Below the pieces are notes generated by a model. That model saw only the letters and a list, made by a program, of their open reading frames with translations, had not been told where the DNA came from and did not search any database. From positions 1-8,553 of the forward strand of contig JAAKFX010000068.1 in assembly GCA_011064865.1 (NCBI GenBank): 8,553 bases of DNA, read 5' to 3'. Below are positions 1 through 5,555 of this stretch, piece after piece (the first letter of the stretch is position 1; each line of letters opens with the position of its first letter). The DNA is from Candidatus Anoxychlamydiales bacterium. Lineage in GTDB: Bacteria; Chlamydiota; Chlamydiia; Chlamydiales; SM23-39. A program made the translations under genes and the position numbers.

Positions 1-671
1 GTACAAGCAATAGCATATATGGAACGACAGCAACTGATGCTGTAGGAGAAGAGACAATACCCTTAACCAATGGTAATTTTGTTACTCAAACTACTACTTG
101 GAATGATGGAGCAGTTTTACAGGTTGGAGCAGCAACTTGGGGGGATGGAGCTTCAGGTACAACAGGAGCTGTAAGTGTATCGAATAGTTTCATAGGAGAT
201 TCTAATTTTGATTTTCTTACTTTTGGTATAGGTACTGTAGCTCTCTCTAATGGCAATTATATTGTTCAATCGGACTTTTATCCTGATTTATCATCCAAAG
301 GCACAGTGAGTTTTGGTGATGGATCTACAGGAACTTTTGGAGTGGTAGATTCGACAAATAGTCTAATAGGGACAACAGCTAGTGATACAATAGGATCTGG
401 AGGTATTACTCTGTTAGCTGAAGGAAATTATCTTATATCTAGTCCTCTATATGATGATGGAGGAAATGCAAATGCCGGTGCTGTAACTTTAGGCGATGGT
501 ACTAACGGGACTCTCGGATCTATTACAACAGATAATAGTGTAATAGGTGCTAAACCAAATGCTGGTCTTGGTACAATAGCTTATGAAACAGTTTTTCAAA
601 AAGCTTATATGCAATTTGCAAATGACAATACTTCTGGAGGTACTTCTGGAAGAGTTATAGTTATGCAGCTA
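1..671 (+). repeat. Tandem ~58-residue protein repeats (174-177 bp units)
   Basis: Unit starts can be placed at 126 (GAATWGDG), 300 (GTVSFGDG) and 477 (GAVTLGDG), giving spacings of 174 and 177 bp. Bases 1-125 are the end of an earlier unit, with N-S-x-x-G and L-T-N-G-N-F. The unit from 477 decays after N-S-V-I-G and merges into the linker. The units are diverged at the DNA level, so this is an old protein repeat rather than a recent duplication. More copies probably lie upstream. Confidence 0.75.
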
Positions 672-1010
672 CCTGTTACACCAACGCCAACCCCGACGCC
701 GACGCCTGCAGCACCGGGTTTTTCTTTTAATGACAAAGTATTGATATCTAATACTACTTTTGCAGCAAGAAGTGAGTTATTTAGAATGGTATCTCCATTT
801 GGTGAATATACAAATTTTACTGATTTTCTAAATAATTATATTGCATTTGATCTTTTTGAAACCTTTCCAGATTTTGAGATTGTTAAAATAGATGAGACTT
901 GTGTTCTCAAAAATCTAAAGCAAGAAAAACTAGATACTATTCTAAGATATCACATAAGACAAAGACCTCTTATTTATTATTTAGATATTCCCAAAACAAG
1001 TTTGAAATAA
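1..1010 (+). CDS. 3' end of a large beta-strand-repeat surface-type protein (partial)
   Basis: The reading frame is open from base 3 to the TAA at 1008-1010, so the gene starts left of the window; the ATG at 306 is internal to a repeat and is not the start. The visible part has about 58-residue repeats with the pattern G-A-x-T-x-G-D-G-x-x-G-T, then N-S-x-I-G, then L-x-N-G-N-Y-x-V. A Thr-Pro linker (678-707) and a unique C-terminal region of about 95 residues follow, ending in a Lys/Arg- and Tyr-rich segment. Repeats of this glycine/asparagine-rich kind occur in filamentous-haemagglutinin-like and other extracellular beta-strand repeat proteins, so a surface or secreted adhesin role is likely but inferred. 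No autotransporter beta-barrel, LPXTG motif or other anchor is visible. I do not recognise the C-terminal domain. The repeat family is fairly secure; the function is not. Confidence 0.75.
   Translation, partial: TSNSIYGTTATDAVGEETIPLTNGNFVTQTTTWNDGAVLQVGAATWGDGASGTTGAVSVSNSFIGDSNFDFLTFGIGTVALSNGNYIVQSDFYPDLSSKGTVSFGDGSTGTFGVVDSTNSLIGTTASDTIGSGGITLLAEGNYLISSPLYDDGGNANAGAVTLGDGTNGTLGSITTDNSVIGAKPNAGLGTIAYETVFQKAYMQFANDNTSGGTSGRVIVMQLPVTPTPTPTPTPAAPGFSFNDKVLISNTTFAARSELFRMVSPFGEYTNFTDFLNNYIAFDLFETFPDFEIVKIDETCVLKNLKQEKLDTILRYHIRQRPLIYYLDIPKTSLK
678..707 (+). repeat. Thr-Pro dipeptide linker, GC-rich
   Basis: Five consecutive Thr-Pro dipeptides are followed by Ala-Ala-Pro-Gly. They separate the repeat domain from the C-terminal domain and would form a stiff extended linker. 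The DNA from 681 to 719 is 29/39 G+C, far above its surroundings, and uses ACG, ACC and CCG codons that are scarce elsewhere in the window. Confidence 0.85.
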
Positions 1011-1017
1011 TTTTATA

Positions 1018-1041
1018 AAAAATTAATATTTTTATTTTTTT
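1018..1041 (+). terminator. Weak candidate terminator after the repeat-protein gene
   Basis: Arms AAAAAT (1018-1023) and ATTTTT (1028-1033) enclose a TAAT loop. A seven-T run follows at 1035-1041, starting 25 bp after the stop codon. The stem is all A/T and weak. Placement and the T-run support a terminator, but such hairpins arise easily by chance at this base composition. Confidence 0.3.
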
Positions 1042-1098
1042 ATATATTTTATCCAAAAAATTTACATTGCAAGAAGCTCTAAAATTTAGAAATTAAAG

Positions 1099-1120
1099 TT
1101 ATTTTTTTGTAAAAAAATAA
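1099..1120. repeat. A7/T7 inverted repeat in the intergenic region
   Basis: TTATTTTTTT (1099-1108) and AAAAAAATAA (1111-1120) are perfect complements separated by GT. The centre could open to a four-base loop, leaving a 9-bp A/T stem. It lies about 90 bp after the previous stop and 43 bp before the next start, and overlaps the candidate -35 element of the Asp-box gene. It could act as a terminator from either side, an A-tract bend or an UP-like element. The function is not determined. Confidence 0.4.
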
Positions 1121-1135
1121 AGATTAAGCTATTTT
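1107..1135 (+). promoter_or_regulatory. Candidate sigma70-type promoter for the Asp-box repeat gene
   Basis: TTGTAA (1107-1112) and TATTTT (1130-1135) are separated by 17 bp; each matches four of six consensus bases. Transcription would start near 1142, leaving a leader of about 22 nt that contains the GAGGA ribosome binding site at 1152-1156, seven bases before the ATG. The elements are only moderate. Confidence 0.35.
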
Positions 1136-1163
1136 CTTATGAAAATTTTTTGAGGATACAAAA

Positions 1164-2390
1164 ATGAGGCGTTATATATTTTTATTAGTTTTTTTTCTTT
1201 CACAATTATTTACTTTTAAAGCATCTGCACATTTTCACTATGATCCAACAATAAATACTCCTCAAATAAAAAGCTCGACGACTGCTGAGTATGTTTATGC
1301 AATCTACAAAGATACTAATTTTAATATAAAAGTACTCATTTCTCAAGATTATGGGGTGAATTTTTCAGCTACATCTTCTAATATAAGTAGCAATGGAGAT
1401 TCTTCTCAAATTACAACAAGCTCAGCTGGTCAATACGTATATTGCGATTACAAAGATAATGCGAATCCTACTGCTGTAAGAATTGGAAATTCACAAGATA
1501 ATGCAGCTACTTTTCGAATTAAACCTATTATTTCCGGAATAGATGGTGAAAACCCTAAGATAGTGACGGATTCTACTGGACAATATGTTTATGCTATTTG
1601 GCAAGATACAGCTCTTCCTTATACTGTAAAGTTATCGGTATCTTCAGATTTTGGTGCAACTTTTTACCCGATATCTCCAATTTTGGGAAATAATGCTTCA
1701 TCTCAACAAATCGCGATTAGCTCATCTGGACAATATGTTTATCCAGTATGGGTAGAGACTAACTACAGTGTCAAATTATCAGTATCTTCAGATTATGGAG
1801 TAAACTTTTTAGCTTCATCTACACTTTTAGGATATGGAGATTCTCCTCAAATAAAAACAGATTCTACAGGCAAATATGTTTATGTATTTTATAGAGATAC
1901 AACTAACAATTTAAAAGCATCTGTCTCTTCAGATTTTGGTGTAAATTTTGCTACAGTATCAACTGGTTTAGGAACAAATGTAATAAAACCTAAAATTACA
2001 ACAAATTCAAGTGGGCAATATGTTTATGTAATTTGGACTGATGTTAATAAAAACTTAAAAGCTTCTGTCTCTTCAAATTATGGAGCAAACTTTGCGGAAC
2101 TTTCTCAAGAGATTGCTACAAATGTCAAAAGCCCTCAACTTATTACTGATAGCACAGGGCAATATGTCTATGTAGTTTGGCAAGATACAAGCTCTAATAT
2201 TAAGCTTGCTAGATCAACAGATTATGGTGCGAATTTTACAACTTTAGGATCAGATTTAGGAACAGGACAAACTGCTCAAATTTATGCAACAGCTCAATAT
2301 GTTTTTGCTATTTGGATGGATTTGCAAAATGATATAAAAATATCAACCTCAACAGATTATGGTGCGAATTTTACACCTGCATCTTTATAG
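1164..2390 (+). CDS. Secreted protein of eight Asp-box (BNR/sialidase-like) repeats, probable beta-propeller
   Basis: The start ATG has a good ribosome binding site (GAGGA, spacing 7). Residues 1-22 form a signal peptide: R-R, a hydrophobic core, and a cleavage site after A-S-A22. The rest is eight repeats of 45-50 residues, each with a Q-Y-V-Y strand (YVY at residues 43, 91, 141, 191, 238, 286 and 334; YVF at 379), an aromatic-x-D turn, and an Asp-box S-x-D-x-G-x-x-F near the end. The boxes begin at residues 60, 110, 160, 208, 255, 303, 351 and 396. Box 2 has lost its Gly and box 6 has Asn for Asp. Asp-box proteins are beta-propellers (sialidases, sortilin-type and others), so a periplasmic or secreted eight-bladed propeller is a fair inference. 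It has very few Arg and no F-R-I-P motif, so sialidase activity is unlikely. Binding or adhesion is more plausible. The substrate is unknown. Confidence 0.8.
   Translation: MRRYIFLLVFFLSQLFTFKASAHFHYDPTINTPQIKSSTTAEYVYAIYKDTNFNIKVLISQDYGVNFSATSSNISSNGDSSQITTSSAGQYVYCDYKDNANPTAVRIGNSQDNAATFRIKPIISGIDGENPKIVTDSTGQYVYAIWQDTALPYTVKLSVSSDFGATFYPISPILGNNASSQQIAISSSGQYVYPVWVETNYSVKLSVSSDYGVNFLASSTLLGYGDSPQIKTDSTGKYVYVFYRDTTNNLKASVSSDFGVNFATVSTGLGTNVIKPKITTNSSGQYVYVIWTDVNKNLKASVSSNYGANFAELSQEIATNVKSPQLITDSTGQYVYVVWQDTSSNIKLARSTDYGANFTTLGSDLGTGQTAQIYATAQYVFAIWMDLQNDIKISTSTDYGANFTPASL
1260..2387 (+). repeat. Eight tandem ~48-residue Asp-box repeats
   Basis: The repeats fill the whole mature protein, from about residue 33 to the C-terminus. 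Spacings between successive Y-V-Y motifs are 48, 50, 50, 47, 48, 48 and 45 residues. Recurring DNA such as CAATATGTTTATG in several units points to fairly recent or homogenised duplication in the second half. The last unit stops five residues after its Asp-box. Confidence 0.8.
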
Positions 2391-2408
2391 ATTTTTTTGT
2401 TGAAAATG

Positions 2409-2437
2409 TTGATTTTTTCTTTTGGCTCATTTAAAAT
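2409..2437 (+). promoter_or_regulatory. Candidate promoter for the MFS transporter gene
   Basis: TTGATT (2409-2414) and TAAAAT (2432-2437) lie 17 bp apart, matching four and five of six sigma70 consensus bases. Initiation would fall near 2444, so the leader before the ATG at 2457 would be only about 13 nt and has no Shine-Dalgarno sequence. The -10 element lies inside the palindrome at 2421-2466. Confidence 0.5.
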
Positions 2438-2466
2438 AATTCGCATTATTATTTAAATGAGTCAAA
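2421..2466. promoter_or_regulatory. Long palindrome over the MFS promoter and start codon (operator candidate)
   Basis: TTTGGCTCATTTAAA (2421-2435) pairs with TTTAAATGAGTCAAA (2452-2466) over 15 positions with one G-T mismatch. The 16-bp centre holds a further imperfect ATAAT/ATTAT repeat. It covers the predicted -10 element and the start codon. If transcription begins near 2444 the RNA contains only the right arm, so a DNA operator for a dimeric regulator is more likely than an RNA hairpin. If transcription reads in from upstream, the RNA hairpin would hide the start codon. No T-run follows on either strand, so it is not a standard terminator. Confidence 0.55.
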
Positions 2467-3728
2467 TGACAAAAAAAGCATTCAGTCTAAAGTGGGTTAT
2501 CTGGGGCCTTACGGCTATGTTTTATTTTTATGAGTTTGTACTTAGAGTATCTCCTGGCGTTATAACATCAGAGCTGATGTCTAGTTTTGGAATAACAGCT
2601 TCTACTGTTGGTCTTTTAACATCTTTTTATATTTATGCATATGCTCCACTTCAGATTCCTGTTGGACTTATGATGGATCATTTGGGTGTTAAAAAGGTTT
2701 TAAGTTTAGCCTCTATTGTTTGTGGATCTGGAGCTCTTGTTTTTGCTGTAGCTAAATATTTTGCAATAGCAGGACTTGGCAGAATACTTATAGGGGCGGG
2801 ATCATCTGTAGCATTTATAGCTATGGTCTATGTAAGCTCTCATTGGTTTGATGCGAAAAAAAGAGCTTTTTTAATAGGAATTGCAAATTCTCTAGCGATG
2901 CTGGGAGCTGCATCTGGAACTGGACCACTAGCAGTTTTGATAAAAGATTTTGGATGGAGACAATCTATTTCAATATTTGGATTTTTTGGAATCTTTTTAG
3001 GGATAGTCATCTATATCATTTTCAAATTCGATAAAAAAGATGAAAAGATAGAGAAAAAAACTGCAAAAATTGAGAGAAATATTTTTGAGAATTTAATGCA
3101 GGTAATTTCTAAAAAAACTTCTTGGATTAATGGTATAGCGGCTCTTTGTCTTTATATGACAACCACTATATTTGCAGGGTTATGGGGGACCTCTTTTGTA
3201 CGTACGTCATATGGAGTTAGTAAAGAGGTTGCTGGATTTGCGATGTCAATGGTTTTTGCAGGCTGGCTCGTTGGCGGGCCTTTAATGGGTCTTTTCTCTG
3301 ATTTTATAGGGCAGAGGAAATTTGCTATTCGAATAGGTGTGATAGGCGCTTTGATCTGTTTATTGCCAGTAATATATTTTCCATTTATCCATATTTATTT
3401 AGTCTATATTTTACTTTTTTTAGTTGGGGTATTTTCTTCGGCTGAGCTTCTTAGCTTTTCTTTAGCGATTGAACTAAATTCTTTCAAAGCAAAAGCGACT
3501 GCTGCTGCTTTTACAAATTTTGTGATCTCATTAGGAGACGCTATTTTCCAACCTCTTGTTGGATTTTTATTAGATAGTAATTGGGATGGGGCAATGAGCG
3601 GGGGAATAAGAGTATATAAAGTAATAGACTATCAAATAGCTTTAACATGCCTTCCTTTAACTTTAATAATTTCTTTTATTTTAATATTTTTTATTAAAGA
3701 AAAAAGCTCTAAAAAGATCTCTACTTAA
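2457..3728 (+). CDS. Major facilitator superfamily transporter, 12 predicted membrane segments
   Basis: This 423-residue inner-membrane protein is mostly hydrophobic, with two six-helix halves joined by a charged Lys/Glu-rich loop (residues 190-207). The MFS motif A lies between segments 2 and 3 (G70-L-M-M-D74-H-L-G-V-K-K80). Its repeat in the second half is G278-L-F-S-D282-F-I-G-Q-R-K288. Segment 1 has M-F-Y-F-Y-E-F-V-L-R-V-S-P-G, which I recall as typical of an MFS subgroup in Legionella, Coxiella and similar intracellular bacteria, some of which (the Pht proteins) import amino acids or nucleosides. The substrate cannot be read here. No Shine-Dalgarno precedes the ATG at 2457; a second ATG at 2466 is possible. 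The phytase gene follows after 46 bp, so the two could be linked. Confidence 0.88.
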   Translation: MSQMTKKAFSLKWVIWGLTAMFYFYEFVLRVSPGVITSELMSSFGITASTVGLLTSFYIYAYAPLQIPVGLMMDHLGVKKVLSLASIVCGSGALVFAVAKYFAIAGLGRILIGAGSSVAFIAMVYVSSHWFDAKKRAFLIGIANSLAMLGAASGTGPLAVLIKDFGWRQSISIFGFFGIFLGIVIYIIFKFDKKDEKIEKKTAKIERNIFENLMQVISKKTSWINGIAALCLYMTTTIFAGLWGTSFVRTSYGVSKEVAGFAMSMVFAGWLVGGPLMGLFSDFIGQRKFAIRIGVIGALICLLPVIYFPFIHIYLVYILLFLVGVFSSAELLSFSLAIELNSFKAKATAAAFTNFVISLGDAIFQPLVGFLLDSNWDGAMSGGIRVYKVIDYQIALTCLPLTLIISFILIFFIKEKSSKKIST

Positions 3729-3774
3729 TTTTTAAAATATTTTGAAAAATAAATTTTTCTGATACAAAGATATT

Positions 3775-4794
3775 ATGAGAAAATTTATTTTTTTATTTCA
3801 GATTTTTATTGTTTTAACTCTTGCAGCTTGCACTCAAAGATCTCCAGCCCCTATAGCTAAAACCACAAAAGTAATAGGAGATGCTGATGAGTGTGTATTT
3901 TGGAATAATTTCTCTACTCCATCTAAAAGTATGTTAATCGGAAATGATAAAAGTGAAAATGGAGCTTTATATGTCTGGGATGTTTTTGGGAATTTTATTT
4001 CAAAGACAAAAACTATAAATAGACCTGTTGGTGTAGATGTCCGCTACGATATGAAAATGCAAGATAAAAATATTGATATTGTTGTTTGCGGCGTTAGATC
4101 TACAAATGAGATAAAAGTTTTTGAGATAGATTCAAATAAAAAAGAGCTTATAGATATTACAACTGATAAAAAGATTTTTTCGAATTTCACAAAAGATACT
4201 TATGGACTTACTTTATATAAAAGGCCATCAGATGGGGAAATTTTTGCTTTTGTAAGCTCTAAGGCAAAAGATAATATCCATCAAATTCATTTAAAAGATA
4301 ATGGGCTTGGAAAAGTTGAAGGTGAATTAGTCAGATCTTTTGGGAAAAAAGATATTAATAGTTTTGTCGAAGGGATGGTAGCAGATGACTCTCTTGGTTT
4401 TGTGTATTTTTCAGATGAGACAAATGCTATTTTAAAATATATTGCAGATCCCAATAAAAATGATAATAAATTAGTCTCAAAATTCGCAAAAAAAGATGGG
4501 ATAAAAGGTGATAGAGAGGGCTTAGCATTGTATAAAGAGAGAGAAACTGAAGGCTATTTAGTTTTGTCATCTCAAGGAAATTCCACATTTAAAATTTATC
4601 AAAGAGAAAATGATAATAAATTTATAAAAACTACCTCTCCGAAAGGTGTAAAAAATACAGATGGTATAGCTATAACAAATATCAGCATAATGCCAAATTA
4701 TCCAAAAGGGATTTTTGCAGCTCACAACGGAGCTGGTAAAAATTTTGTTTTGTATGATTGGCAAGCATTTTTTAATCAATCTTCAAATAAATAA
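3775..4794 (+). CDS. Beta-propeller phytase (3-phytase family), predicted lipoprotein
   Basis: Beta-propeller phytases hydrolyse phytate (inositol hexakisphosphate) using Ca2+. Residues 1-18 are a lipoprotein signal ending in the lipobox L-A-A-C19, so the enzyme should be lipid-anchored in the envelope. Family landmarks appear in order: D-A-D-E at 36-39 (usually D-A-D-D-P-A); D-K at 58-59; V-D-V-R90-Y; Y143-G; S-K163; E199-G-M-V-A-D-D; D246-R-E248-G-L; S-S-Q-G-N at 265-269; N-T-D-G at 294-297; and a final propeller strand. Most residues matching the Bacillus Ca2+ and phosphate ligands are kept, but the D-D-P-A part is D-E-C-V and N-x-D-x-R reads G-V-D-V-R, so substrate binding may be altered. 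At 339 residues it is slightly shorter than Bacillus phytases. It has no strong Shine-Dalgarno. The family call is firm; activity is likely but unproven. Confidence 0.87.
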   Translation: MRKFIFLFQIFIVLTLAACTQRSPAPIAKTTKVIGDADECVFWNNFSTPSKSMLIGNDKSENGALYVWDVFGNFISKTKTINRPVGVDVRYDMKMQDKNIDIVVCGVRSTNEIKVFEIDSNKKELIDITTDKKIFSNFTKDTYGLTLYKRPSDGEIFAFVSSKAKDNIHQIHLKDNGLGKVEGELVRSFGKKDINSFVEGMVADDSLGFVYFSDETNAILKYIADPNKNDNKLVSKFAKKDGIKGDREGLALYKERETEGYLVLSSQGNSTFKIYQRENDNKFIKTTSPKGVKNTDGIAITNISIMPNYPKGIFAAHNGAGKNFVLYDWQAFFNQSSNK

Positions 4795-4848
4795 ATGTTT
4801 TACATTCATTTTTATTTATATTCTTTTTTGTGCTTCTCATAAATGAAT

Positions 4849-4854
4849 TATAAT
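4849..4854 (+). promoter_or_regulatory. Perfect TATAAT -10 element upstream of the small exported protein
   Basis: TATAAT at 4849-4854 lies in the 129-bp gap after the phytase gene. The possible -35 sequences (TTTTGT at 4826-4831, or TTGTGC at 4828-4833 with short spacing) are poor. Initiation would be near 4861, giving a leader of about 63 nt that contains the hairpin at 4888-4907. Confidence 0.4.
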
Positions 4855-4887
4855 TGATATATTTCTTCTTTTTTGAAATTAAGATCC

Positions 4888-4917
4888 AAAACTCATAAAA
4901 GAGTTTTATAAAAGGAG
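4888..4917 (+). promoter_or_regulatory. Leader hairpin followed by a strong ribosome binding site
   Basis: AAAACTC (4888-4894) and GAGTTTT (4901-4907) pair perfectly around a six-base loop. Five bases later comes AGGAG (4913-4917), six bases before the ATG at 4924. This is one of the best ribosome binding sites in the window. The hairpin leaves the site exposed and may stabilise the mRNA 5' end or keep the start region open. Confidence 0.4.
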
Positions 4918-4923
4918 ATTTAT

Positions 4924-5463
4924 ATGAAAAAATTATTTGTTATTTCAAGTATTTTACTTAGTATATTTTTTTCTAATGTTCATGCAGATGTCGAAATAAA
5001 TTATGAGCAAAATAAATTGCAGCATTACGTGTCTTTTGGAGATAGTTTTATTATTGTATTAGATGATAAATCAATTTGGGAAATTTTTAATTTTAAACCA
5101 CGCTCTCAAACTTGGAGTGAATGGTGGAATGGTGTAAAAGTTCAAATGGATGATGAGTTTTTATGGAAAGTAGATGATTGGCTTACTAACGATAAAATAG
5201 TTGTAAGAGAGAATTATTTAGATGAAGAAATCTTTGAGCAACTAAAAGAATATGATAAAAAAAGACTTCGCTATTATGGCTATGTATTAGAAAATACAAG
5301 CGCTCATAAAATTGCTTTTGCAAGACCTATAGTTTTTCAAGAATTTACAGATCTTTTTATAAAATATTCTGAAGATAGATATTCTGATGGACACTCTGAT
5401 GGATATAATGAAGGGTATTGCGAAGGAAAATCTGTTGGATGTAAAGATTGTAAAAGTAGTTAA
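4924..5463 (+). CDS. Small exported protein of unknown function with a G-x3 repeat, Cys-rich tail
   Basis: I do not recognise this family. The 179-residue product has a clear signal peptide (M-K-K, hydrophobic core, cleavage after V-H-A21), so it should be periplasmic or secreted. The mature part is acidic and aromatic-rich: strands around residues 34-55 (V-S-F-G-D-S-F-I-I-V-L-D-D), a Trp-rich stretch (W64-S-E-W67-W68 then W81 and W86), and a helical region around 99-118. The tail has Gly at 156, 160, 164, 168 and 172, each followed by three residues, mostly with Asp/Glu before the Gly, and three Cys (166, 173, 176). No Cys occurs earlier. The tail resembles the G-x3 motif of Yae1-type proteins, but that is a pattern match only. 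The start is fixed by AGGAG six bases upstream. A coding-like stretch follows the stop in another frame. Confidence 0.75.
   Translation: MKKLFVISSILLSIFFSNVHADVEINYEQNKLQHYVSFGDSFIIVLDDKSIWEIFNFKPRSQTWSEWWNGVKVQMDDEFLWKVDDWLTNDKIVVRENYLDEEIFEQLKEYDKKRLRYYGYVLENTSAHKIAFARPIVFQEFTDLFIKYSEDRYSDGHSDGYNEGYCEGKSVGCKDCKSS
5383..5442 (+). repeat. Five tetrapeptide units of pattern x-(D/E)-G-x in the exported protein tail
   Basis: Residues 154-173 read as SDGH, SDGY, NEGY, CEGK and SVGC, with Gly at every fourth position. At the DNA level TCTGATGGA recurs, so short tandem duplication is a plausible origin. Regular G-x3 spacing favours close helix packing or a flexible polar tail. Confidence 0.7.
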
Positions 5464-5508
5464 AAAAGTTGAAAATGAAAAAAAAATCAGTAGAGAAAAA
5501 GATAAAAA

Positions 5509-5517
5509 TGATATACA
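5509..5517 (+). promoter_or_regulatory. Candidate extended -10 promoter for the amide hydrolase gene
   Basis: TG at 5509-5510, one base, then TATACA (5512-5517) matches an extended -10 element; no -35 is visible at the right distance. Initiation would be near 5524, about 32 nt before the ATG. The gene may also be read through from the exported-protein gene. Confidence 0.3.
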
Positions 5518-5530
5518 TATTATTGAAAGT

Positions 5531-5549
5531 CTAATTTGAAAATTAGGAG
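5531..5549 (+). promoter_or_regulatory. Hairpin touching the ribosome binding site of the amide hydrolase gene
   Basis: CTAATT (5531-5536) and AATTAG (5541-5546) pair around a TGAA loop. The last two bases of the stem are the first two of the ribosome binding site AGGAG (5545-5549), which lies six bases before the ATG at 5556. This could slightly damp initiation or respond to temperature. The stem is short and A/T-rich, so chance is a fair alternative. Confidence 0.35.
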
Positions 5550-5555
5550 TATTAA

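Noticed and set aside
126..671. CRISPR array or DNA-level direct repeats in the repeat gene
   Set aside because: The 174-177 bp periodicity is at the protein level with diverged DNA; there are no short identical repeats with unique spacers.
306..1010. Treating the ATG at 306 as the start of the first gene
   Set aside because: The frame is open back to base 3 and the upstream translation contains the same repeats; the codon at 306 is GTG inside a repeat unit, not an ATG, and no ribosome binding site precedes it.
1..1010. Autotransporter or LPXTG-anchored protein
   Set aside because: The C-terminus has no beta-barrel pattern ending in Phe/Trp, no LPXTG and no hydrophobic tail.
1164..2390. Calling the Asp-box protein an exo-alpha-sialidase
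   Set aside because: Asp-boxes are structural. The F-R-I-P motif and the Arg triad needed for sialic acid are not visible.
3744..3759. Small hairpin GAAAAA-TAAA-TTTTTC before the phytase gene as a terminator
   Set aside because: The stem is six pairs, almost all A/T, with no T-run after it; expected often by chance at this composition.
3742..3771. Promoter for the phytase gene based on TTGAAA at 3742-3747
   Set aside because: No reasonable -10 element lies 16-18 bp downstream (CAAAGA and AAAGAT match poorly), so the gene may be read from the transporter promoter.
4567..4779. Complementary-strand open frame inside the phytase gene
   Set aside because: It lies wholly within a conserved phytase region and has no supporting signal.
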